A DNA stretch of 19,941 nucleotides from DATKRB01 sp036501425 (lineage in GTDB: Bacteria; Actinomycetota; Acidimicrobiia; Acidimicrobiales; RAAP-2), in contig DASYAI010000019.1 of NCBI GenBank assembly GCA_036501425.1, positions 1-19,941 of the forward strand, in the 5' to 3' direction. Numbering within the stretch: position 1 is the first letter of the stretch; each line of letters starts with the position of its first letter. The position numbers were made by a program, and so were the translations under genes. The notes under the pieces were generated by a model. It did not search any database. It was not told the origin of the DNA and saw only the letters and a list, made by a program, of their open reading frames with translations. Of this stretch, positions 1-7,841 are shown piece by piece.

Positions 1-1244
1 GCCAGTTCGTGGACTACTCGCTGGGATGCGAGACGGCCGCCAAGGTCGGCGGCACCACGATCGTGACACCCTCGAACGCGGGGCAGGCCGCCAACGCCTA
101 TGGCCAAACCGTCGAACCCCTCCCGACGACCGACAGTTCGCTGGAAGCGCTCGCTCAGCTGAAGGGCTGCGTCTACCACGGCCCCACGACCATCACGTTC
201 GACTCCGGCAGCTCCACCACAGGCGGGACCATGACGGTTTGGAGCCCCGATACGCCCACGCCGTCGACCTGTTTGCCGTCCCAGGGTGGCACGGTCAATG
301 TCCCAAACGGCGCCAACGGCAATGGGGTTATCTACGTCGCCGATGCGACGACATTGCCCAACGGCAAGACGTGCTCGGAAACGACGGCCCAAGGAGCCAA
401 CCCCTTCGACAACTGGAACGCGTCGACGAAGAAGAACGGGTCCAACGCGCAGTGGGGGTACAACGGTACGTACTACGACTATTCTGGCGCCACCTCGGCC
501 CCCGACTGCGAGGGCGACGCCTTCGTGTCGGACAACCCCAGCGGTGGTGGCATCTACGGGCAGCTGACCGTCGCCGCCTCCAACGACATCGTCATCACCG
601 GGGATTTGCAGTATGCAGACTGCGGGGGCAGTTTCAGTCCCGCCAACGCCGGGAGGACGCCGGCTGACGCATGCCAATACAACACGGGCGCCATCAACGA
701 CTCCTTGGGATTGATCGCGAACCAATACGTCGAGGTCAACCACCCGATCACGCCAAATTGCAACAAGGCGGGCACGACGTGCACCGCGCCGACCTCTGCG
801 ACGTCCAACTCCCTGGAACCCCTGTGCAGCAGCCCCAGCTCGCTGGGAACCCTTGGCACGTCGTCTGCCGCCCTCTGCGACCCGCTCACCGGCAGTCGCG
901 GCAGCGGCAGCTTGACCATCGACGCCGCCATCCTGGCCCTCAACCACTCCTTCCTCGTCAACAGCGAGGGCCTGATCGACTCAAGTGGCAACAGCTATGG
1001 AATCGGGAACTTCGAGGGGAACCTGGTCGTGTACGGGTCGATCGACCAGGATTGGCGAGGGCCGATCGGCATCACCGGCGACACCTCCGGCTTCGACAAG
1101 GACTACGACTGGGACAGCCGGCTCGAGTACGTGACGCCCCCGTACTACTTGACGCCGGGCACGCCCGCATGGGGCCTGGCGTCGTCAGCGACCAACCTGA
1201 ATCCGACGTTCTCCCAGTGCGGCTGTTCGGTGCCCTCTACCTAA
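1..1244 (+). CDS. Secreted PilX-like protein, C-terminal part (5' end outside window)
   Basis: The reading frame is open from the first complete codon at base 3 and stops at TAA 1242-1244; a GTG at 9 lies inside it, so the true start is probably upstream of the window. The visible roughly 410 residues are rich in Ser, Thr, Asn, Gly and Cys, as expected for an exported protein. Near the end, a GNLVVYGSIDQ block is followed by WRGPIG, then DKDYDWDSRL and PPYYLTPGTPAWG. From memory this order (GSI-Q, RGPVG, Y-K-Y-YD-RL, PPYFL-P) is typical of large actinobacterial proteins annotated as PilX-like or DUF4900-like and linked to type IV pilus assembly. It probably acts at the cell surface. Codon use is less extreme than in the neighbouring genes (for example ACA, TAT, CAA, GAA), which may reflect its composition or transfer. 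Family assignment is moderate; the N-terminus and any signal or membrane segment are not visible. Confidence 0.6.
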   Translation, partial: QFVDYSLGCETAAKVGGTTIVTPSNAGQAANAYGQTVEPLPTTDSSLEALAQLKGCVYHGPTTITFDSGSSTTGGTMTVWSPDTPTPSTCLPSQGGTVNVPNGANGNGVIYVADATTLPNGKTCSETTAQGANPFDNWNASTKKNGSNAQWGYNGTYYDYSGATSAPDCEGDAFVSDNPSGGGIYGQLTVAASNDIVITGDLQYADCGGSFSPANAGRTPADACQYNTGAINDSLGLIANQYVEVNHPITPNCNKAGTTCTAPTSATSNSLEPLCSSPSSLGTLGTSSAALCDPLTGSRGSGSLTIDAAILALNHSFLVNSEGLIDSSGNSYGIGNFEGNLVVYGSIDQDWRGPIGITGDTSGFDKDYDWDSRLEYVTPPYYLTPGTPAWGLASSATNLNPTFSQCGCSVPST

Positions 1245-1273
1245 GGCTACCGGTCGGTCACCCTCGCCCCTGT

Positions 1274-1618
1274 TCAGCGCCGGCGGCGCCTCCACCACTT
1301 GCGGCCGAGGCTCCGGTCCCGCTTGGCGTCGTCCTCGCGGACCTCGGCCAGCACGTCGTTGGCAATGGAGTTCACGACCTTTTCGGCATCGGCCAGGATC
1401 CCGGCCACGTCGGCCCCGGGCGAGCCGGGCTCGTCCTCGATCGGGGGCTCGACCAGGCTCCCGTGCACCCATCCGGCATCGGCCAACCGGCGCTCGAAGG
1501 AGGGGCAGTTGGCCGGGCAGCGCCATGGTGCCTCCGGAGCCAGGTCGAGCACGCAGAAGCGGGCCACCTCGCCGGACGCGTAGGTCCGGCTCTGGAAGTG
1601 CTTGCACTCCTCCCGCAT
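1274..1618 (-). CDS. Small four-cysteine protein of unknown function, downstream of sufB
   Basis: About 114 residues. I do not recognise a named family. The N-terminal 40 residues hold four cysteines (C5, C22, C34, C38; spacing C-x16-C-x11-C-x3-C, the last two in CPANC), which could ligate zinc or an Fe-S cluster. The middle is acidic and proline-rich (PPIEDEPGSPG), followed by a probable helix (ADVAGILADAEKVVNSI) and a very basic end (KWWRRRRR). The start is ambiguous: ATG 1624 gives two more residues, but the AGGA at 1630-1627 is 2 nt from ATG 1624 and 8 nt from ATG 1618, so I prefer 1618. The gene follows sufB on the same strand after about 40 nt, so co-transcription is likely. A role in Fe-S metabolism is only inferred from that and the cysteines. 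It converges with the PilX-like gene across a 29-nt gap. Confidence 0.7.
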   Translation of the reverse strand: MREECKHFQSRTYASGEVARFCVLDLAPEAPWRCPANCPSFERRLADAGWVHGSLVEPPIEDEPGSPGADVAGILADAEKVVNSIANDVLAEVREDDAKRDRSLGRKWWRRRRR

Positions 1619-1663
1619 CGGCATGGTCCTATGGTGCCACTCGCCGGGCGGATGAGCAGCCCG

Positions 1664-3061
1664 CTAGCCGACGGAGCCTTCCATCTGCAGCTCGATCAGC
1701 CGGCTCCACTCGACCGCGTACTCCATGGGCAGGGTCCGGGTGATCGGCTCGATGAAGCCGTTCACGATCATCCCCATCGCCTGGCCCTCGGACAGGCCCC
1801 GGCTCATGAGGTAGAAGAGCTGGTCGTCGCCGATCTTCGACACGGTGGCCTCGTGGCCGATCCGGGCGTCGCGCTCCCCCACCTCCATGTAGGGCTTCGT
1901 CTCTGAGATGGCGTCGTCGTCGAGCAGGAGGGCGTCGCAGCGCACGAACGCCTTGGCCGAGGTGGCGCCCTCGTCGACGTGGACGAGGCCCCGGTAGGTC
2001 GTCCGACCGCCACCCTTCGAGATGGACTTGGACACGATGGTCGAGGTGGTCTCGGGGGCGGCGTGGACCATCTTCGCTCCGGCGTCCTGGTGCTGGCCCG
2101 GCCCGGCGTAGGCGACCGACAGGACCTCGCCCGAGGCCTTCGGCCCCATCAGGTACACCGAGGGGTACTTCATGGTCAGGCGGGAACCGATGTTGCCGTC
2201 GATCCACTCGACGTGGGCCTCGGCCTCGGCCCGAGCCCGCTTGGTCACCAGGTTGTAGACGTTCGTCGACCAGTTCTGGATGGTGGTGTAGGTGATCCGG
2301 CTGCCCGGCAGGGCGACCAGCTCGACCACGGCCGAGTGGAGGGAGTCCGAGGTGTACACGGGGGCCGAGCAGCCCTCGACGTAGTGGACCTGGGCACCCT
2401 CGTCGGCGATGATCAGGGTACGCTCGAACTGGCCCATGTTCTCGGCGTTGATCCGGAAGTACGCCTGCAGGGGCATGTCCACCTTGACCCCCGGGGGCAC
2501 GTAGATGAACGAGCCCCCGGACCACACGGCCGAGTTGAGGGCGGCGAACTTGTTGTCGTTGGGCGGGATGATCGTCCCGAACCACTTCTGGACCAGCTCG
2601 GGGTGCTCGCGCACCGCGGTGTCCATGTCGGTGAACAGCACGCCCTGCGCCTCGAGGTCCTCACGATTGCGGTGGAAGACCACTTCGCTCTCGTACTGGG
2701 CGGTGACCCCCGCCAGGTACTTGCGCTCCGCCTCGGGGATCCCGAGCTTCTCGTAGGTGTTCTTGATCGCGTCGGGCAGGTCCGCCCACTCGTTGGCCTG
2801 CTGGGAGGTGGGCTTGATGTAGTAGTAGATGTCGTCGAAGTCCAGCGACGGCATGTTGACGGCGAACCACTCGGCCATCGGCTTGCGCTCGAAGCGGGTC
2901 AGGGCCCGTAGGCGGAAGTCCCGCATCCAGTCGGGCTCGCCCTTCATCTCGGACATCTCGCGGACGATGGACTCGCTCAGCCCCTTTTTGGGCTTGAAGA
3001 CGTAGTCCTCCTTGTCGCTCCAGCCGAGCTGGTAGCGCCCGAGATCGAGATCAGTGGTCAT
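1664..3061 (-). CDS. sufB: Fe-S cluster assembly protein SufB
   Basis: 465 residues, the usual SufB length. SufB is the scaffold subunit of the cytosolic SufBC2D complex, on which Fe-S clusters are built before transfer to apoproteins. The N-terminus (ACDC-type block YQLGWSDKEDYVF, GLSESIVREMSEMKGEPDWM) and the beta-helix core are typical. The conserved functional Cys is present at C375 (VRCDALLL), and the Glu equivalent to E. coli E434 at E404 (GHEATVSKIGDDQLFY); their 29-residue spacing equals that of C405/E434 in E. coli. ATG 3061 was chosen because GAGGAG lies 4 nt upstream and the protein then begins like known SufB proteins; the longer upstream reading frame has low-complexity content. 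No sufC, sufD, sufS or sufU flanks it: downstream is the four-cysteine protein and upstream the divergent protease II gene. Two palindromes lie in its probable promoter. Confidence 0.97.
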   Translation of the reverse strand: MTTDLDLGRYQLGWSDKEDYVFKPKKGLSESIVREMSEMKGEPDWMRDFRLRALTRFERKPMAEWFAVNMPSLDFDDIYYYIKPTSQQANEWADLPDAIKNTYEKLGIPEAERKYLAGVTAQYESEVVFHRNREDLEAQGVLFTDMDTAVREHPELVQKWFGTIIPPNDNKFAALNSAVWSGGSFIYVPPGVKVDMPLQAYFRINAENMGQFERTLIIADEGAQVHYVEGCSAPVYTSDSLHSAVVELVALPGSRITYTTIQNWSTNVYNLVTKRARAEAEAHVEWIDGNIGSRLTMKYPSVYLMGPKASGEVLSVAYAGPGQHQDAGAKMVHAAPETTSTIVSKSISKGGGRTTYRGLVHVDEGATSAKAFVRCDALLLDDDAISETKPYMEVGERDARIGHEATVSKIGDDQLFYLMSRGLSEGQAMGMIVNGFIEPITRTLPMEYAVEWSRLIELQMEGSVG

Positions 3062-3122
3062 GAGGCTCCTCGGCAACGGACTGTCGACCGGGCCGGTCGT
3101 CGCACCGGCTGCCGCCCGGCGC

Positions 3123-3146
3123 AGGGGATTTCCCCTATCGAGATAG
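3123..3146 (-). promoter_or_regulatory. Candidate sufB promoter/operator: two abutting palindromes
   Basis: In an otherwise GC-rich spacer, AGGGGA-TT-TCCCCT (3123-3136) abuts CTATC-GA-GATAG (3135-3146); both have perfect arms. On the minus strand TACTAT (3148-3143) fits a -10 hexamer, which would put the transcription start near 3136, inside the palindromes, with a leader of about 75 nt to the sufB ATG. I see no good -35. The layout suits a repressor site such as those used by Fe-S-sensing SufR or Rrf2-type regulators, but I cannot match the sequence to a known operator. The divergent protease II gene could share the control region. Confidence 0.4.
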
Positions 3147-3274
3147 TAACAACTCCGGGCCGCGGTGAGGTCGCCCCGAGCTACCGGGGACCGGCCGAGC
3201 CCGGACGTCCCCAACGCCCCAGCTCAGGGCCATGGTGGGGTTCTGGCGGCGCCCGCCGATGAGAGGCTGGTCCC

Positions 3275-5479
3275 ATGGCCGACGACCGCCCCACCCCGCC
3301 CCCCGCACCCGATCCCGAGCGCCGGCCGACGGTCCTCAGCGACCACGGCGAGGACCGGGTGGACGATTGGTACTGGCTGGCGGAGCGGGACGACCCAGCG
3401 GTGATGGCCCACCTGAGGGCCGAGAACGCCTACGCCGAGGCGGTCACCGCCCCCCTCGACCCCCTCCGACGCCAGCTCTTCGAGGAGATGGTGGCCCGGA
3501 TCGCCCAGAGCGACCTGGCGGTGCCGGTGCGTCGGGGTCCGTGGTGGTACTACCAGCGGACGGCCGAGGGGGCGGGCTACCCCATCCACTGCCGGCGGCC
3601 GGCTCGGGCGGACCAGGACCCGCCCCTCGATCCGTCGGACGCCGACGAACAGGTGCTCCTCGACGAGAACCAACTGGCGGAGGTCGACGGCTATCTCGCC
3701 GTCACCAACCTGGTCGTGAGCCCGGACCACCGGTGGCTGGCCTACGCCGTCGACACGACGGGCTCGGAGCGCTACCAGCTCCGCTTCCGGATGCTCGACC
3801 CGGACCGGCTCGACCAGGAGCAAGAGGCCCCGGCGCCCGAGGTCGTGGCGGACACCTCGTACGGACTGGCGTGGGCCGACGACAACCGGACCGTCTTCTA
3901 CACCCGGATGGACGACGCCATGCGGCCGTACCAGCTGTGGCGCCATCGGCTGGGCCACCAACCCGACGACGACGTGCTGGTCCTCGAGGAGCGCGACGAG
4001 CGGTTCGTGCTCCAACCGTTCCGCACCAACGACGGTGCCCTGATCATGGTCGAGCTGCACAGCACCACGACCAGCGAGGCCTGGTCGATCGCCGCGGACG
4101 CGCCCCTCGCTCCTCTCGAGCAGGTGTGGCCTCGGCGATCGGGCGTCGAGTGCCACCTGACCCACTGGGCGCACCCCGGAGGTGGCCCCGGCTGGCTGCT
4201 GGCGTTGACCAACGACGACGCAGAGGACTTTCGTCTGCTCGGCCGCCCCGCGCCCGGCGGACCGGGCACCGGCTGGGAGGAGCTGGTTCCCCACCGCTCG
4301 GGGGTGCGGCTCGACGACGTGGAGGTCTTCGACCACCACCTGGTGCTCGGCGAGCGGATCGGCGGTGAGGCCTGCCTCCGGGTGGTGCCGTTGCCCGACG
4401 ACCTCGGCCCGGGACCCGAGCTGCTCGGGGCGAGCTGGCTGGTGCCTTCCGCCGACCACCCGTCGACCACCTGGGCCGGTCCCAACCCCGAGCCGGCGTC
4501 GCCGACCCTGCGCTTCGAGCAGTCGTCGCTGGTCTCGCCGCGTGCCGTCTTCGACGTCCCGGTGGCCGGAGGCGCCCCCGTGCTCCGGAAGCGCCAGCCG
4601 GTGCTCGGTGGCTACGACCCGGCGGCCTACCGGACGTTGCGGCTCGACGTGCCGGTCGACGACGGGGTGACGGTGCCGGTGTCGGTGGTGCACCGGGCGG
4701 ACCTCCTGGCAGATCGCGACGCCCCGTCGGGCACTGCGCCGGCCGCTCCCGCGCCGTGCCTCCTCTACGGCTACGGGGCCTACGAGCACTCGATCGACCC
4801 GGTGTTCTCGTCGCTCCGGCTCTCGCTGCTCGACCGCGGGTTCGTCTTCGCCGTGGCCCACGTGCGCGGGGGCGGCGAGCTGGGGCGCCACTGGTACGAG
4901 GAGGGCAAGCTGCTGCACAAGCGCCGGACCTTCACCGATTTCATCGCCTGCGCCCGCCGGTTGGTCGACCTCGGGTTCACCACCCCGGATCTGCTGGCCG
5001 CTCGGGGCGCCTCGGCCGGCGGCCTGCTGATCGGGGCGGTGGCCAACGCCGCCCCGGAACTGTTCGCCGCCCTGGTGGCCGAAGTGCCCTTCGTCGACTG
5101 CCTCACCACCATGCTCGACGCGAGCCTTCCGCTGACGGTGGGGGAATGGGAGGAGTGGGGCAACCCGAAGGCGGATCCGGCCGCCTATGCCGCCATCCGC
5201 TCGTACTCGCCCTACGACAACGTCCGGTCCCGGGCCCCCGACGGCACGCCGGTCCGGTACCCGTCGATACTGGCGACCGCCGGGCTCAACGACAGCCGCG
5301 TCGGCTACTGGGAGCCGGCCAAATGGGTCGCCAAGATCCGGGCGGCGAACCCGGCCAACCGCGTGCTCCTGCGGACCGAGCTCGGGGCGGGCCACGGCGG
5401 CCCCTCCAGCCGGTACGACGCCTGGCGCGACGAGGCGTTCGTCTACGCGTTCGTCCTCGACGCCCTCAACCTCGCCTGA
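3275..5479 (+). CDS. ptrB: Protease II / oligopeptidase B (S9A prolyl oligopeptidase family)
   Basis: 734 residues, somewhat longer than E. coli PtrB (686). This cytosolic serine peptidase family cleaves short peptides, typically after Arg or Lys. The N-terminus carries the family signature HGEDRVDDWYWL, followed by a seven-bladed beta-propeller region (roughly residues 75-440) and an alpha/beta-hydrolase domain. The catalytic triad can be placed at Ser580 (RGASAGG), Asp673 (GLNDSRVGYWEPAKW) and His707 (GAGHGG). Other hallmarks are GYGAYE, HVRGGGELGR-W and NPKADPAAY. ATG 3275 has GAGAGG 8 nt upstream. The gene diverges from sufB and converges on the flavin reductase gene. No secretion signal is visible. 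The family is certain; the exact P1 specificity (OpB versus a related S9A enzyme) is inferred from overall similarity. Confidence 0.93.
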   Translation: MADDRPTPPPAPDPERRPTVLSDHGEDRVDDWYWLAERDDPAVMAHLRAENAYAEAVTAPLDPLRRQLFEEMVARIAQSDLAVPVRRGPWWYYQRTAEGAGYPIHCRRPARADQDPPLDPSDADEQVLLDENQLAEVDGYLAVTNLVVSPDHRWLAYAVDTTGSERYQLRFRMLDPDRLDQEQEAPAPEVVADTSYGLAWADDNRTVFYTRMDDAMRPYQLWRHRLGHQPDDDVLVLEERDERFVLQPFRTNDGALIMVELHSTTTSEAWSIAADAPLAPLEQVWPRRSGVECHLTHWAHPGGGPGWLLALTNDDAEDFRLLGRPAPGGPGTGWEELVPHRSGVRLDDVEVFDHHLVLGERIGGEACLRVVPLPDDLGPGPELLGASWLVPSADHPSTTWAGPNPEPASPTLRFEQSSLVSPRAVFDVPVAGGAPVLRKRQPVLGGYDPAAYRTLRLDVPVDDGVTVPVSVVHRADLLADRDAPSGTAPAAPAPCLLYGYGAYEHSIDPVFSSLRLSLLDRGFVFAVAHVRGGGELGRHWYEEGKLLHKRRTFTDFIACARRLVDLGFTTPDLLAARGASAGGLLIGAVANAAPELFAALVAEVPFVDCLTTMLDASLPLTVGEWEEWGNPKADPAAYAAIRSYSPYDNVRSRAPDGTPVRYPSILATAGLNDSRVGYWEPAKWVAKIRAANPANRVLLRTELGAGHGGPSSRYDAWRDEAFVYAFVLDALNLA

Positions 5480-5481
5480 GC

Positions 5482-5509
5482 TCGGCCCGGGGCCGGGGCG
5501 CCCGGCCGA
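5482..5509. terminator. Possible hairpin between convergent genes
   Basis: TCGGCC (5482-5487) and GGCCGA (5504-5509) form a 6-bp stem around a GC-rich interior in the 43-nt gap between the convergent protease II and flavin reductase genes. There is no T-tract on either side, so an intrinsic terminator function is uncertain. Confidence 0.25.
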
Positions 5510-5522
5510 CCCGGCGGGGCGG

Positions 5523-6011
5523 TCACTCCCCCACCGTGCGAAACGCCCCCTGGTAGAAGACGAGCGGGCGCCCCTCCCCCACCTCGAGGTGGACGACGGT
5601 CCCGGTGACCAGTTCGTGGTCGCCGGCGTCGTGGATCAGGCCGAGCCGGCACTCGATGTGGGCCAACGACCCCTCGAGGATCGGTGACCCGGTCACTCCG
5701 GGGTGCCACGGCACCGAGGCGAACTTGTCGCCCCCCGAGACCGCGAAGGCCAGGCACACCTCTTGCTGCGCGTAGTCGAGGACGTTCACGCAGAAGGTCC
5801 CGGCTTTGGCGATCTTCGGCCAGCTGGTCGAGCTTTTGGCCGGGGCCAGCGCCACCAGCGGCGGTTCGAGCGACAAGGCGGTGAACGCCTGGCACGTGAA
5901 CCCGACCGGGCCCTCGTCCTCCATCGCGGTGACGATCGTCACGCCGGAGGCGAAGTGGCCCAGCACCCGCCGGAACTCGGACTGGTCGATGGCGTCGCCG
6001 CCCCCCTTCAC
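5523..6011 (-). CDS. Flavin reductase domain protein (HpaC-like, split-barrel FMN-binding)
   Basis: 162 residues, the usual size for the short-chain flavin reductase family. Such proteins reduce free FMN or FAD with NAD(P)H, often for a partner monooxygenase, or bind flavin in the split-barrel fold. Family features are FRRVLGHFASGVTIVTA near the N-terminus, the flavin-site block GFTCQAFTALSLEPPLVALAPAK, the FCVNVL segment, and the C-terminal H-L-VGEGRPLVFYQGAFR. The GTG start at 6011 overlaps the stop codon of the upstream MBL-fold gene by 4 nt (GTGA) and has no clear ribosome binding site, so it is probably translated by coupling. No monooxygenase is visible nearby, so the electron acceptor is unknown. 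Confidence 0.88.
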   Translation of the reverse strand: MKGGGDAIDQSEFRRVLGHFASGVTIVTAMEDEGPVGFTCQAFTALSLEPPLVALAPAKSSTSWPKIAKAGTFCVNVLDYAQQEVCLAFAVSGGDKFASVPWHPGVTGSPILEGSLAHIECRLGLIHDAGDHELVTGTVVHLEVGEGRPLVFYQGAFRTVGE

Positions 6012-6862
6012 GGCGCGCCGAGGTCGATCGTCGCTCCCTCGCGCGCTGCGGTCACCTCGGTAAGCGGACCATGGCGGTGGGTCAGCTGGGCCTGCCGCTC
6101 GAGCGTCTCGACCCCCTGGTCGTCGCGGCTCGGATCGTGGTGGAACAGGAGCAGGCGGTGCGCGCCCGCTTCACGGGCGACGTGGGCGGCGAAGTCCGGG
6201 GTCGAGTGCCCCCAGTGGGACTTGGTCTGGAACTCCTGGGTGGTGTACTGCGAGTCGTGGACGACCAGGTCCGCCCCGTCGCACAGCTCGAGCACGCCGG
6301 TGGGGACGCCCTGCTGGTCGCGCGGCGCCTGATGGTCGGGCACGTAGGCGATGGACTGGCCGTCGCCCTCGACCCGGAAGCCCAGCGTCTCGCCGAGGTG
6401 TGGCACCGCCCGGGCGATCACCCGAGCGTCACCCACCATGAACTCGTCCTCGGTCACGTCGTGGAACGTGACCCGGCCACCGAGCTCGGGCAGGCTGACC
6501 GGAAAGTACGGAGGGCCGAACAGCCCGCTCACCGCGTCGGCCAGGGAGCCACCGGCTTGCCGGGGCCCGTAGACGTCGAGCACGGCACCGCGCATGAGGA
6601 GGGGCCCGAAGAACGGCAGGCCGAAGATGTGGTCGAAGTGCAGGTGGCTGAGCAGCACGGTGGCCCGTAACGGGCTCCCCTCGGCGTGGGCCGACTTGAC
6701 CAGCGACTGGCCGAGCATCCGCAGGCCGGTCCCGAGGTCGAGGATCAGCGGGGTCCCGTCCGCGGTCTGGACCAACCCGCACGACGTGTTGCCGCCGTAG
6801 ACGCCGTACCGTTCGCCGGCACACGGACACGAGCCGCGGGTCCCGAAGAACGTGACGTCCAC
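6008..6862 (-). CDS. MBL-fold metallo-hydrolase
   Basis: 284 residues. The metallo-beta-lactamase zinc motif HxHxDH is present as H73, H75, D77 and H78 (LSHLHFDH), with further likely ligands H155 (AVPHLGET), D176 (YVPDH), D203 (VHDSQYT) and H241/H242 near the end (LFHHDPSRDD). FFGTRGSCP and YGGNTSCGLV near the N-terminus point to the RNase Z/phosphodiesterase-like branch rather than lactamases. The substrate is unknown: a cyclic-nucleotide phosphodiesterase, an RNA-processing enzyme or another hydrolase are all possible. The start is GTG 6862. There is no purine-rich ribosome binding site; instead a -10-like TAACCT ends 6 nt before GTG, suggesting a leaderless mRNA. It overlaps the flavin reductase gene by 4 nt and forms an operon with it. 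Confidence 0.9.
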   Translation of the reverse strand: MDVTFFGTRGSCPCAGERYGVYGGNTSCGLVQTADGTPLILDLGTGLRMLGQSLVKSAHAEGSPLRATVLLSHLHFDHIFGLPFFGPLLMRGAVLDVYGPRQAGGSLADAVSGLFGPPYFPVSLPELGGRVTFHDVTEDEFMVGDARVIARAVPHLGETLGFRVEGDGQSIAYVPDHQAPRDQQGVPTGVLELCDGADLVVHDSQYTTQEFQTKSHWGHSTPDFAAHVAREAGAHRLLLFHHDPSRDDQGVETLERQAQLTHRHGPLTEVTAAREGATIDLGAP

Positions 6863-6868
6863 GGGGGG

Positions 6869-6874
6869 AGGTTA
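6869..6874 (-). promoter_or_regulatory. Leaderless -10 element for the MBL-fold gene
   Basis: TAACCT on the minus strand (TANNNT type) is separated by exactly 6 nt (CCCCCC) from the GTG start at 6862, so the predicted +1 is the G of the start codon. No convincing -35 is seen. It lies in the 46-nt gap after mutY. Confidence 0.55.
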
Positions 6875-6908
6875 CCGGCGGCAACGGACGCGCCGCATCT
6901 ACGAGCCC

Positions 6909-7835
6909 TCAGGCCCCGGCCAGGGCCAGCCGTTCGTTCCCCACCCGGCAGGCCAGCCCTTCTTCCACCAGCTCCCCGGCGACCCGTCGAGCCCGTTCGG
7001 GCTGCTCGGGCCAACCGGCCACCCCCGCCACGTCCCCCAGCGCGACCGGACCGGACCGCAGGGCGGCCACGATCCGCCCGCGACCCTGGCGGTCCGAGCC
7101 GGCGAACGGGGCCTGCCGACGAGCCGTCCCGGCGCTCGAGCGGGCGGGGTCGGGGAGGGGCGAGCCCGCCGCCCGCCACCGGCAACGGCGACCCAGGGGG
7201 CAGGCGGCGCACTCGGGCGCCCGGGCGGTGCAATAGCGGGCCCCGAGGTCGAACAGGGTCTGGTTGTAGGCCCACCCTTGGCCGACCGGGACGAGGTCGT
7301 CGGCGAGCGCCTGCGCCTCGGCGGCCGACAACGACCGGCCCACCACGGCGCGTGCCAGCAGCCGGCCGACGTTGGTGTCCACCACCCCGACGTCGATCTC
7401 GAAGGCGAAGCTGAGCACGGCGCGGGCGGTGTAGGGACCGACACCGGGCAGCTCGAGCAAGCCGGCGAGATCCGCCGGGATCCTGCCGCCGTTGCGCTCG
7501 ACGACCCTCACCGCGCTGCGGTGGAGGTTCAGCGCCCGGCGGTTGTACCCGAGCCCGGCCCACTGGCGCACCACCTCGCCCGGCCCGGCACTCGCACACG
7601 CGCTCGGGGTGGGGAACCGGTCGACGAACCGGTGGAACGGCTCGATCACCCGGGACGCCTGGGTCTGCTGGAGCATCACCTCGCTGACGAGCACCTGCCA
7701 CGGATCACGAGACCGGCGCCACGGCAGCATGCGCCGGTTGACCTCACCCCAATCGAGGACGGCGCGGGCGAAGCCGGCCCGACTCGCTGCAGAGGGCGGC
7801 GCGTCGGAGGGCGGCGCGTCGGACCCGGGCGCCAC
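6909..7835 (-). CDS. mutY: A/G-specific adenine glycosylase MutY
   Basis: 308 residues. MutY removes adenine mispaired with 8-oxoguanine in base excision repair. The HhH-GPD domain spans roughly residues 35-200, with the catalytic Glu at E52 (SEVMLQQTQ), the helix-hairpin-helix LPGVGPYTARA (residues 129-139) and the catalytic Asp at D153 (VVDTNVGR, as in actinobacterial MutY). The [4Fe-4S] loop is complete: C202-x6-C209-x2-C212-x5-C218. After it, instead of a long Nudix-like 8-oxoG recognition domain, there are about 90 residues ending in a short segment resembling a winged helix, as expected for the shorter actinobacterial type. The GTG start at 7835 lies 6 nt after the stop of the DUF6941-like gene. 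The first 20 residues are low complexity (SDAPP twice, from a 15-bp repeat), so the functional start could be slightly downstream. Confidence 0.93.
   Translation of the reverse strand: MAPGSDAPPSDAPPSAASRAGFARAVLDWGEVNRRMLPWRRSRDPWQVLVSEVMLQQTQASRVIEPFHRFVDRFPTPSACASAGPGEVVRQWAGLGYNRRALNLHRSAVRVVERNGGRIPADLAGLLELPGVGPYTARAVLSFAFEIDVGVVDTNVGRLLARAVVGRSLSAAEAQALADDLVPVGQGWAYNQTLFDLGARYCTARAPECAACPLGRRCRWRAAGSPLPDPARSSAGTARRQAPFAGSDRQGRGRIVAALRSGPVALGDVAGVAGWPEQPERARRVAGELVEEGLACRVGNERLALAGA
7792..7821. repeat. 15-bp tandem duplication at the mutY 5' end
   Basis: Two perfect, adjacent 15-bp copies (7792-7806 and 7807-7821) keep the reading frame and produce the SDAPP-SDAPP repeat at the MutY N-terminus. 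This looks like slippage in a non-essential extension. Confidence 0.85.
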
Positions 7836-7841
7836 CGAACG

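Noticed and set aside
3062..3214. 51-residue N-terminal extension of SufB
   Set aside because: It would translate through the palindromes and promoter; ATG 3061 has GAGGAG and gives the normal SufB length.
3224..5395. 723-codon minus-strand frame opposite protease II
   Set aside because: Antisense shadow with Arg/Gly/Val/Pro-rich content; the plus strand carries a full S9A enzyme with catalytic triad.
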